A stretch of DNA of 64,000 nt from DASPWW01 sp963803425 (GTDB lineage Bacteria > Actinomycetota > Thermoleophilia > Solirubrobacterales > 70-9): NCBI GenBank assembly GCA_963803425.1, contig CAWDMA010000003.1, positions 248,001-312,000 of the forward strand. Direction: 5' to 3'. Below, in pieces: positions 1 through 7,109 of this stretch (its first letter is position 1; every line of letters begins with the position of its first letter). A program made the translations under genes and the position numbers. The notes below the pieces were generated by a model that saw only the letters and a list, made by a program, of their open reading frames with translations, did not search any database and was not told the DNA's origin.

Positions 1-435
1 CGGGGCCGAGGACACGGTTGTCACCTACGTCAGCGCCCCTCCCGAGATCTCGGGGTCGAAGAAGCTCAAGATCAAGGGCCTTCCTGATGGCTGCGCGAGC
101 CAGCCGTTCAAGCTGAAGGTGCGCGCCAAGGGCGCGAAGAAGCTCACCGGCCGGATCGATGGACCCCGGAGCGCGGACGGCAAGCCCGTGGCGTTCGGTA
201 TCGGGGGGTCCGACAAGCTCAAGGGCGGCAAGGGCGGCAAGCTGAAGCACCGTGTCGCTACCGACGAGCTGGAGCCGGATCTGTACTACGAGATCGCGCT
301 CAAGGCCAAGTACAAGCACGGCCCAAAGCAGAAGGCGACGGCGCTGTTCCAGGTCTGCGCGTAGCCGCCGCGGCCGCCGGCTGACGGGACCCGTCGAGGC
401 TGGGCGGCGCGGGTCGCAATCCGGCCGTGGGGATC
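1..435 (+). repeat. Tandem duplication, copy 1
   Basis: This copy matches 999-1434 at a constant offset of 998 bases. The similarity does not stop at the stop codon. About 70 non-coding bases after it are nearly identical, up to the sequence GTGGGGATC, which is a relic of the antiporter start (GTGGGGGATC at 1425) with one G lost. The duplicated unit was therefore gene plus downstream spacer plus the first bases of the next gene. Confidence 0.8.
2..364 (+). CDS. Exported-type hypothetical protein, C-terminal part (cut by window edge)
   Basis: Only the last 120 codons are in the window. The reading frame enters at base 2 and ends at TAG 362-364. The protein is rich in Lys and Gly and ends with the motif KYKHGPKQKATALFQVCA. 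It is a close paralogue of the next gene (544-1362), with collinear similarity over the whole visible length, so the missing part probably holds a signal peptide and a DUF11-like beta-sandwich as in that gene. Function is unknown; an extracytoplasmic structural or surface role is inferred from the paralogue only. Confidence 0.75.
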   Translation, partial: GAEDTVVTYVSAPPEISGSKKLKIKGLPDGCASQPFKLKVRAKGAKKLTGRIDGPRSADGKPVAFGIGGSDKLKGGKGGKLKHRVATDELEPDLYYEIALKAKYKHGPKQKATALFQVCA

Positions 436-543
436 GCGCCACGGCGTCACCTACGTCGACAAGCGCCCCAGGCATGGCGATGACGGGCTCGCCGTTACCG
501 GCACGCTGGGCCAGCTTGTGTGAGATGATGCTTGCGAGTGGGT

Positions 544-1362
544 ATGAGCGTCGGTAGGTACAGGGGATATGGGAGCCGGGCCCGCAGGTTCGGGTTGGGT
601 GCGTGCGCGGCCGGTTTGGCGCTCGCGGTCGCCCCAGCCGCCGCGAGCGCTGAGGTGTCCGTGAGCCTGAGCGGGCCGCAGGGGCCGATCCTGAAGGGCG
701 AGACGGCCAAGTACACGGCCACGGTCACGAACGACGACCCGTTCGTGCAGCCCGACCTCAGACTGCTGCTCGGCTCGTACCGGGTCGGCACCGACCGGCC
801 GGCGCCCAACCCCTACACGGAGTTCAGCTCGACCCCGGGCAGCTGCGCGCGGGAGGACTTCCCGTCGAAGTTCGGGACCTACTACAGCCTCAACTGCGGG
901 ATCGGGACGCTGGCGCCGGGGGCGAGCGCGCGGGTCACGGCGACCGCCCAGATCAACGAGTCGATGCGCCAGTGGGCGGATGTCGAGCCGGGCGACGGTC
1001 GCGACGAGCTCGTCACCTACGTGAGCGCGCCCCCGACGATCGAGGGGTCGACGAAGCTGAAGCTGAAGGGGTTGCCCGACGGTTGCGCGAGCGACGCGTT
1101 CAAGCTGAAGGTGAAGGCGAAGGGCGCGAAGAAGATCACCGGCCGTGTCGACGGCCCCCGGTTCGCCGACGGCAAGCCCGCCACCCAGTTCGTCGAGGAG
1201 GGCGGCTCCGACAAGCTGAAGCCGGCGAAGAAGGGCAAGCTGAAGGCCAAGATCGCCGTCGACGGGCTGGAGCCGGACCTGTACTACGAGATCGACCTGA
1301 AGGCCAAGTACAAGCACGGGCCGAAGCAGAAGACGACGATCCTGTTCCAGGTCTGCGCGTAG
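544..1362 (+). CDS. Exported hypothetical protein with DUF11-like domain
   Basis: The product is 272 residues. An N-terminal export signal is visible: SRARRFGLGACAAGLALAV followed by APAAASA, giving probable cleavage after ASA. The arginine pair in front of the hydrophobic stretch would also suit Tat export. Residues of about 40-140 (KGETAKYTATVTNDD, later GTLAPGASARVTATAQ) resemble DUF11-type beta-sandwich repeats of surface proteins. The C-terminal third is basic (KLKLKG, KAKGAKK) and ends in LFQVCA like its upstream paralogue. ATG 544 was chosen; TTG 532 in the same frame is an alternative, and no strong ribosome site decides between them. Function unknown. Confidence 0.7.
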   Translation: MSVGRYRGYGSRARRFGLGACAAGLALAVAPAAASAEVSVSLSGPQGPILKGETAKYTATVTNDDPFVQPDLRLLLGSYRVGTDRPAPNPYTEFSSTPGSCAREDFPSKFGTYYSLNCGIGTLAPGASARVTATAQINESMRQWADVEPGDGRDELVTYVSAPPTIEGSTKLKLKGLPDGCASDAFKLKVKAKGAKKITGRVDGPRFADGKPATQFVEEGGSDKLKPAKKGKLKAKIAVDGLEPDLYYEIDLKAKYKHGPKQKTTILFQVCA

Positions 1363-1434
1363 CCGCCGCGGCCGCCGGCTGACGCCACCCGTCGAGGCTG
1401 GGCGGCGCGCGCCACAATCCGGCCGTGGGGGATC
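999..1434 (+). repeat. Tandem duplication, copy 2
   Basis: This is the second copy of the unit at 1-435. It covers the C-terminal third of the exported protein, the spacer and the GTG start of the antiporter. Coding similarity is visibly lower than that of the 70-base spacer, which may reflect gene conversion or a constrained non-coding signal in the spacer. Confidence 0.75.
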
Positions 1435-3011
1435 TGCAGATCTTCATCGCGGCGCTGTTCGTCGCGGCGGCGGTCCTGAACGCGCTCGCCAACCGGATCC
1501 ACGTGCCCTACCCGGTCCCGCTGGTGATCGGCGGGCTGCTGCTGGGGCTGGTCCCGGGCATCCCGACCGTCGAGCTCGACCCGGACCTGGTCCTGCTCGT
1601 GTTCCTGCCCCCGCTGCTGTACGCGGCCGCCTTCTTCGCGGACCTGCGGGCGCTGCGCGCAGATGCCCGGGTGATCTCCCTGTCCGCGATCGGGCTGGTG
1701 CTGGCGACGGCGGGGGTGGTGGCCGTGGTCGGGCACGCGCTGCTCGATCTGAGCTGGCCGATGTCTTTCGTGCTCGGTGCGATCGTCTCGCCGACCGACC
1801 CCGCGGCTGCCACCGCGATCCTGCGGAGGGTCGGCGCGCCGCGTCGGCTCGTCGACATCCTCGAGGGCGAGAGCCTGTTCAACGACGCGACCGCGCTGCT
1901 CGCGTACAAGGTGGCCCTCGCGGCGGCGGTCGGCGAGAGCGTGTCGGCCGAGCACACGGTGCTCGAGTTCGTCTGGGAAGCCGCCGGGGGAGTCGCGATC
2001 GGGCTCGCGGTCGGATGGGTGATCGCAGAGGTCAGGAAGCGCGTCGACGACGTCAACACCGAGCTGACGATCTCGCTGTTCAGCGCGTACGGCGCCTTCA
2101 TCCCGGCCGACGAGCTCGGTGTGTCGGGGGTGCTCGCCGTGGTGACCGCGGGCGTCTACCTCGGCTTCCGCGCTCCCCAGATCGCCTCGATGGAGGCGCG
2201 GATGGAGGGCTACGCGCTGTGGTCGATCCTCACGTTCCTGCTCAACGCCACTCTCTTCATCCTGATCGGGCTGCAGCTCCCGGTGATCGTCGAGGGGCTG
2301 AGCGGGAGGCCCGCGGGCGAGGTGGTCGGATACGCGGCGGCCGTGTGCGCGGTGGTGATCGCGGTCCGGTTCCTGTGGAACTTCGGCGTCGCCGCGATCA
2401 TCCGGACCGTCGATCGGAGGGAGTCGCAGCGGGCCAGGCGGGCGAGCTGGCGGGTCCGCGTGGTGGGGGGTTGGTCGGGGATGCGCGGCGCGGTCTCGCT
2501 GGCGGCGGCGCTGGCGCTGCCGCTGACCACCGACGCCGGCGCACCGCTGCCCGGACGCGACCTGATCCAGTTCATCACCTTCGCGCTGATCCTGGTCACC
2601 GTGGTCGGCCAGGGCCTCACGCTGCCGTGGCTGATTCGCCGACTGGGCGTGATCGACGACGGCGCCGACGAGCAGGGCGAGGAGATCCGCGCCCGGCTGG
2701 TGATCGCGGGCGCGGCGCTGGAGCGCGTCGACGAGCTCGCCGACGCCGACTGGACCCGCGATGGGACCGTCGAGCGGGTCCAGCGCCTGTACGAGTTCCG
2801 GCAGCAGCGCTTCAAGGTGCGGGCCGGGAAGATCGAGGACGATGACGGGATCGAGGAGCGCTCCCTCGTCTACCAGCGGCTCATGCACGAGGTGTTCGCG
2901 GCGCAGCGGGGCGAGCTGGTCAGGCTCCGCAACACCGGCGAGATCAGCTCGGGGGTGATGCGCCGGATCGAGCACGAGATCGACCTGGAGGAAGCGCGGC
3001 TGGAGGTGTAG
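1425..3011 (+). CDS. Na+/H+ antiporter, CPA1 family
   Basis: The product is a 528-residue polytopic membrane protein that should exchange Na+ (or K+) for H+ at the cytoplasmic membrane. Family hallmarks are SPTDPAAATAIL followed by EGESLFNDATALL, the ion-binding region of CPA1 exchangers, and later GWSGMRGAVSLAAALALP. About a dozen hydrophobic segments span residues 5-410. The last 110 residues form a charged cytoplasmic tail, typical of the NhaP/Nhe branch and often regulatory. The start is GTG 1425, inside the duplicated spacer, so translation initiates on sequence shared with the upstream copy. Substrate preference cannot be read from the sequence. Confidence 0.88.
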   Translation: MGDLQIFIAALFVAAAVLNALANRIHVPYPVPLVIGGLLLGLVPGIPTVELDPDLVLLVFLPPLLYAAAFFADLRALRADARVISLSAIGLVLATAGVVAVVGHALLDLSWPMSFVLGAIVSPTDPAAATAILRRVGAPRRLVDILEGESLFNDATALLAYKVALAAAVGESVSAEHTVLEFVWEAAGGVAIGLAVGWVIAEVRKRVDDVNTELTISLFSAYGAFIPADELGVSGVLAVVTAGVYLGFRAPQIASMEARMEGYALWSILTFLLNATLFILIGLQLPVIVEGLSGRPAGEVVGYAAAVCAVVIAVRFLWNFGVAAIIRTVDRRESQRARRASWRVRVVGGWSGMRGAVSLAAALALPLTTDAGAPLPGRDLIQFITFALILVTVVGQGLTLPWLIRRLGVIDDGADEQGEEIRARLVIAGAALERVDELADADWTRDGTVERVQRLYEFRQQRFKVRAGKIEDDDGIEERSLVYQRLMHEVFAAQRGELVRLRNTGEISSGVMRRIEHEIDLEEARLEV

Positions 3012-3076
3012 CCGGCACCGTCGCCGGCCTCATGCGAGCCGCATCCTGGCGTGCCCCGCTGGTTGAATAGCGGTCG

Positions 3077-5251
3077 ATGGAGGCGGGAGCGCCAACCGGG
3101 GGGACGCGATGGAGAAGCGGGCCGCTGTCCCTGTCGCTGGCGGTGGTCGGCGTCGTCTTCCTGCTGCTCGGCGGGATCGCCCTGTACGCGCGCGAGAACG
3201 TGTTCGACGCGACCGCGTTCGCGGACCACGCGAGCGAGGCGCTGCAGGACAAGCGCGTCGGCAAGGCGGTCGCCGACCCGATCGTCGACAGGGTGATCGA
3301 GGCCGGGCCGGACGAGCTGATCAACGCCCGGCCCCTGCTCGGGGCCGGGGTCCGAGGCGTGCTCGGCAGCGACCCCTTCGGCGACGCCTTCCACGAGGCG
3401 GCCGCCCGGGTCCACCGGCAGCTGTTCAGCCGCGACCGCGACCAGCTCGTCCTCAACATCGCCGACGCGGGCGGGTTCGTGATCGACGCCGTCAAGTCGA
3501 TCTCGCCGGCGACCGCGAAGAAGATCCCGGACGACCTCCAGCCGGGCCTGATCAGGCTCACCCGGAGCGACTTCGCGATCAGCGCGGTGCGGGCGGCCGA
3601 GAGCGTCAGGTTCCTGGGCCTGGTGCTCCCCTTCCTCGGCCTCCTGATGGTGGTCGGCTCGGTCGCCGCCGCGCCGGACCGCCGCCGCGGGATCGTCACC
3701 GCCTCCTCCGGGATCGCGATCGGGTGCGCGGTCGGGTTCATCGCGCTGCTGGTGGGGCGGTCCGTGCTGCTCGCGCAGTTCGGCGGGGTCACCCACGGAG
3801 CGGTGGGCGCGACCTGGGACGCGTTCATGGGCGGGCTGTACGCATGGTTCCTGTGGGTCGGGATCGGGGCGATCGTGCTGGCGGCGGCGGCCTCGACCGT
3901 CGGCGAGGTCGACCCGGCGGCGCCGCTTCGCCGCACGTGGGATCGGATCTCCCGGAAGCCTGCCTCGACCGGGTGGCGCGCGGTTCGCGCCACGGTGCTG
4001 CTGCTCGTCAGCGTGTTCGTCGTCGCCAGCCCCCGGCTCGCCCTCAACGTCGCCGCGGTGATCGTCGGCGCCTACGGCCTGTTCCTCGCGGTCAGCGAGC
4101 TGCTCTTCCTGATCGCGCCGCCCCCCGCGGACCCGGCCGAGCGGGTGCCGCTCGCGCAGCGTCTGCGTCGGGGCCCCGCGATCGTGACCGCAGCGGTTGC
4201 GGTCGGCGCGGTCGTGCTCGCGATCGTCCTGATCGGTCGCGGCGGCGGCGAGGTGAAGCGCCCGGAGGGGCCGGTGCAGGCGTGCAACGGCTACCCCGAG
4301 CTGTGCGACCGGACGATCAACGAGGTCGCCTTCCCGGGCGCCCACAACGCGATGTCGGCCGCCGACGCCGACTACATAGCCCCGAACCAGGAGACCGGGA
4401 TCCCGAAGCAGCTCGACGCCGGGATCCGGGTGCTGCTGATCGATGCCCACTACGGGATCAAGGTCAAGAACGGGCCGGTGCTCACGGACCTGGAGCGGGA
4501 GCGCGGCAGCAAGGCGCGGGAGGGGTTGCGCGACCAGTTCGGGCAGGCGGCGGTGAAGCGGGTGAAGGCGATCGACCGCCGGGTCGGCGACAGTGGGGGC
4601 GACAAGTCCAGGGGCGCCTACCTTTGCCACGTCGTGTGCGAGCTGGGATCGACGGAGCTGACCAAGGCGCTCACCGAGGTGCGCAAGTTCCTCGACACCC
4701 ACCCGGACGAGTTCCTGATCATCGTGATCGAGGACTACGTGGCGCCGGCGGACGTCGAGAAGGCGTTCAAGGAGTCCGGCCTGGTCCGGTACACGTACGT
4801 GCACGATCGCGACGCGCCGTTCCCGACCCTGCGGGAGCTGATCGAGTCGGATCGGCGGGTGCTGGTGATGGCCGAGAACGACAACGGCGACGGCGCGATC
4901 CCGTGGTACCACGACGGGTTCGAGCTGATGCAGGAGACCCCGTACACCTTCGACTCGGAGGACGCGCTGGCCGATCCGAGGAGCTGCAGGCCGAACCGCG
5001 GCACCGGCTCCAGTCCGCTGTTCCAGTTCAACAACTGGGTCGAGAAGGTGCCCCGCTCGCCCTCGCTCGGTGAGAAGGTGAACTCGTACAGGTTCCTGAT
5101 CAGGCGCGCTCGCGAGTGCCGCCGCCGCCGCGGGCTGCTCCCGAACCTGCTCGCGGTCGACTTCTACAACGAGGGCGACCTGTTCGCGGCGGCGCGCAAG
5201 CTCAACGGCCTGCCCCGGAATGAGCAGCCGCAGGTGAGGAAGACCAAGTGA
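3077..5251 (+). CDS. Membrane-anchored PI-PLC-X-like phosphodiesterase domain protein
   Basis: The product has 724 residues in two parts. Residues 1-390 form an integral membrane region with a first segment at about 18-37, an extracytoplasmic stretch to about 170, and further hydrophobic segments up to VVLAIVLIG. Residues 395-724 resemble the X domain of phosphatidylinositol-specific phospholipase C: TINEVAFPGAHNAMS supplies the first catalytic-type histidine, and GIRVLLIDAHYG lies at the position of the second. FLIIVIEDY matches a core strand. Such enzymes cleave phosphoinositide or related phosphodiester headgroups outside the cell, but the real substrate is unknown. The start ATG 3077 places the charged residues before the first membrane segment. 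The next gene follows after 13 bases. Confidence 0.72.
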   Translation: MEAGAPTGGTRWRSGPLSLSLAVVGVVFLLLGGIALYARENVFDATAFADHASEALQDKRVGKAVADPIVDRVIEAGPDELINARPLLGAGVRGVLGSDPFGDAFHEAAARVHRQLFSRDRDQLVLNIADAGGFVIDAVKSISPATAKKIPDDLQPGLIRLTRSDFAISAVRAAESVRFLGLVLPFLGLLMVVGSVAAAPDRRRGIVTASSGIAIGCAVGFIALLVGRSVLLAQFGGVTHGAVGATWDAFMGGLYAWFLWVGIGAIVLAAAASTVGEVDPAAPLRRTWDRISRKPASTGWRAVRATVLLLVSVFVVASPRLALNVAAVIVGAYGLFLAVSELLFLIAPPPADPAERVPLAQRLRRGPAIVTAAVAVGAVVLAIVLIGRGGGEVKRPEGPVQACNGYPELCDRTINEVAFPGAHNAMSAADADYIAPNQETGIPKQLDAGIRVLLIDAHYGIKVKNGPVLTDLERERGSKAREGLRDQFGQAAVKRVKAIDRRVGDSGGDKSRGAYLCHVVCELGSTELTKALTEVRKFLDTHPDEFLIIVIEDYVAPADVEKAFKESGLVRYTYVHDRDAPFPTLRELIESDRRVLVMAENDNGDGAIPWYHDGFELMQETPYTFDSEDALADPRSCRPNRGTGSSPLFQFNNWVEKVPRSPSLGEKVNSYRFLIRRARECRRRRGLLPNLLAVDFYNEGDLFAAARKLNGLPRNEQPQVRKTK

Positions 5252-5264
5252 GTCGCCACCCGCG

Positions 5265-6233
5265 ATGAGCGGCGAGCTCACCACGCTCGCCTACGAGCGC
5301 GACGGCCGGGTCGCGCGGATCACCCTCGACCGGCCGGAGCGCGGGAACGGGATCACGCTGGAGATGCCGCGGGAGCTCGCCGCGTGCGTGGAGCGCGCCA
5401 ACCTCGACCCCGAGGTGCACGCGATCGCGCTCGCGGGGAACGGGTCCGGCTTCTGCGGGGGGTACGACTTGGTGGCGTCGGCTGAATCGCTCGGCGAGCC
5501 CAGCAGTGACCCGGCCGAATCAAGACCGGCCGCGTCCTCCGCTTCGCGTCCGGGCGCGGCCGGGTTACTGGAGGGACGGTCGCCACTTGATCCGCTGGTC
5601 CAGGCGGCCAACCACGACCCGGACCGCACCTGGGACCCGGTCGTTGACTTCCAGATGATGAGCCGGAACGTGCGCGGGTTCATGAGCCTGTTCGAGTCCG
5701 ACAAGCCGGTGCTGTGCAAGGTGCACGGGTTCTGCGTGGCGGGCGGGACCGACATGGCGCTGTGCTCCGACCTGCTGGTGATCGCCGCCGACGCGAAGAT
5801 CGGGTATCCGCCGGCACGTGTGTGGGGCGTGCCGACCACGGCGCTGTGGGCGCACCGGGTCGGCGCCCAGCGAGCGATGCGGCTGCTGCTGACCGGCGAC
5901 TCGCTGACCGGGGTGGAGGCCGCCGAGTGGGGCCTGGCGACAGAGGCGCCGCTCGCCTCGGAGCTCGACGACCGCTTCGAGGCGCTGCTGGAGCGGGTGA
6001 CGCGGCTGCCGATCAACCAGCTCGTGATGATGAAGCTGACTGTGAACGCCCCGATCCGGGCACAGGGGCTGACCACGACCCAGGTGCTGTCCACCGTGCT
6101 CGACGGGATCGCCCGGCACACGCCCGAGGGCTATGAGTTCCAGCGCCGCGCCGCCGAGGCGGGGTTCAAGCAGGCGGTTCGGGAGCGGGACGAGCCGTTC
6201 GGCGACTTCGGGCTCCCGGGCGGGCGGGGCTGA
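5265..6233 (+). CDS. Enoyl-CoA hydratase/isomerase (crotonase) family protein
   Basis: The product is 322 residues. ARITLDRPERGNGI is the family N-terminus, GSGFCGGYDLV forms the first half of the oxyanion hole, and HGFCVAGGTDMALCSDLL the second. Crotonases act on acyl-CoA thioesters; which reaction this one performs is not clear. It is longer than the usual 260 residues because of a loop of about 50 residues after GGYDLV. Part of that loop (PAASSASRPGAA) is encoded by a palindromic repeat element at 5526-5563. The stop overlaps the start of the next gene (TGATG), so the crotonase and the thioesterase are probably made together and may act on the same CoA esters. Confidence 0.85.
   Translation: MSGELTTLAYERDGRVARITLDRPERGNGITLEMPRELAACVERANLDPEVHAIALAGNGSGFCGGYDLVASAESLGEPSSDPAESRPAASSASRPGAAGLLEGRSPLDPLVQAANHDPDRTWDPVVDFQMMSRNVRGFMSLFESDKPVLCKVHGFCVAGGTDMALCSDLLVIAADAKIGYPPARVWGVPTTALWAHRVGAQRAMRLLLTGDSLTGVEAAEWGLATEAPLASELDDRFEALLERVTRLPINQLVMMKLTVNAPIRAQGLTTTQVLSTVLDGIARHTPEGYEFQRRAAEAGFKQAVRERDEPFGDFGLPGGRG
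5504..5571 (+). repeat. Palindromic coding element, type A (copy 1)
   Basis: Perfect 9-bp arms CCGGCCGCG (5526-5534) and CGCGGCCGG (5555-5563) enclose the 20-base loop TCCTCCGCTTCGCGTCCGGG. An outer, slightly imperfect 15-bp pair (5503-5517 with 5557-5571) extends the palindrome. The element is read in frame inside the crotonase gene and encodes AASSASRPGAA. The same loop recurs at 18200 and, inverted, at 55245. Confidence 0.85.
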
Positions 6234-6661
6234 TGATGGACGTCAACCACGAGGTCACCGTCGAGGAGATCGCGGCGCGAATCGCAGACAGCTTCCCGGA
6301 CGACCTCGCCGTGGAGCCGATCGAGGCGACCGACGAGGCCTTCGTCGGACGGATGCTCGTCGACAGACGCCACCTGCATCCGGGGGGGTTCGTGCACGGC
6401 GGCGCGTGGGTGGCGCTGGCCGACTCTGTCGGCGCGTGGCAGACCTTCCGCCGCCTCCCTCCAGATCACAACTTCACCACGATCGAGATGAAGCTGAACG
6501 TGTTCGGGTCTGCGACCGCGGGAGACGAGCTGATCGCGACCGCCGAGCACCTGCACGCGGGCCGCTCCACGCACGTGGTCGAGGTTCGGGTGACCAAGAA
6601 CGGCGACCGTCCGGTCGCCAACCTGGTGATCACCCAGTTCGTGATCCCGCCGCGGGACTAG
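6233..6661 (+). CDS. PaaI-family hotdog thioesterase
   Basis: The product is 142 residues. The central motif HPGGFVHGGAWVALADSVGA is the hotdog helix region of PaaI/YbgC-like thioesterases, with the Asp at the usual catalytic place. Members hydrolyse acyl- or aryl-CoA esters to free acids, commonly as homotetramers in the cytosol. The start ATG 6233 overlaps the stop of the crotonase gene by one base; a second ATG follows at 6236. The 3' end overlaps the convergent DUF5661-type gene through a shared CTAG. Context suggests removal of CoA from products of the upstream crotonase; this is inference. Confidence 0.85.
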   Translation: MMDVNHEVTVEEIAARIADSFPDDLAVEPIEATDEAFVGRMLVDRRHLHPGGFVHGGAWVALADSVGAWQTFRRLPPDHNFTTIEMKLNVFGSATAGDELIATAEHLHAGRSTHVVEVRVTKNGDRPVANLVITQFVIPPRD

Positions 6662-6939
6662 CTGCCCCGCCGCCGCGCCCAGTCGCGCTTCGCCTCGTCC
6701 TCCATCCGCTCCAACCGCTCGTAGTAGTCGGGGAACTCCTTCATGTGGGCGAGCGCGATCTTCCCGGTCACGATCGGATCGTCGCCCGTGACGTCCGTCT
6801 GCGGATCGTGCGAGCCGTGCTCGCGCTCCACGTCCATCCCGGCCCGGAACTGCTCCACGTCGAAGCGCTCCCAGTCCGCCCCGATCTCGTCGCCGACCTG
6901 GCGCGCCTCCTCGATCGTGGTCCGTCTCGTCTCGCTCAT
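6658..6939 (-). CDS. DUF5661-type small protein
   Basis: The product has 93 residues and is acidic, with no membrane segment. The stretch GDDPIVTGKIALAHMKEFP followed by DYYERLERME is what I recognise from DUF5661 proteins, whose function is not known. A clear ribosome site (AAGGAG, seven bases before the ATG at 6939) supports the start. Its ATG overlaps the stop of the VOC fragment gene (ATGA), making it the last gene of a four-gene minus-strand operon led by a P-type ATPase. Confidence 0.7.
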   Translation of the reverse strand: MSETRRTTIEEARQVGDEIGADWERFDVEQFRAGMDVEREHGSHDPQTDVTGDDPIVTGKIALAHMKEFPDYYERLERMEDEAKRDWARRRGS

Positions 6940-7109
6940 GTCGTGCTCCTTTCGTCTGTCGGTGGAGCCTCGCCGTCGGGGCTGGCCGGGACGACGGTGT
7001 AGCCGTCGGGGTCGCGGACCCAGACCTCGCGGTGGGCCGGGCCGCCGGGCTCTCCCTCGCGCGGGTTCGCGTCGACGTCCGTGACCGCGATCAGCGGCTG
7101 GGGCCTCAT
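6936..7109 (-). CDS. Short VOC/glyoxalase-like protein (57 residues)
   Basis: This small gene is sandwiched between pyk and the DUF5661-type gene with overlapping stops and starts on both sides (TGATG at 7107-7111 and ATGA at 6936-6939). The residues REVWVRDPDGYTVVPASPDG match the last strand of vicinal-oxygen-chelate proteins, which are normally 120-140 residues. Only one C-terminal beta-strand unit is present, so this is either a minimal domain that assembles as an oligomer or a fragment kept in frame. The preserved coupling argues that it is translated. No metal-binding set is complete. Confidence 0.6.
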   Translation of the reverse strand: MRPQPLIAVTDVDANPREGEPGGPAHREVWVRDPDGYTVVPASPDGEAPPTDERSTT

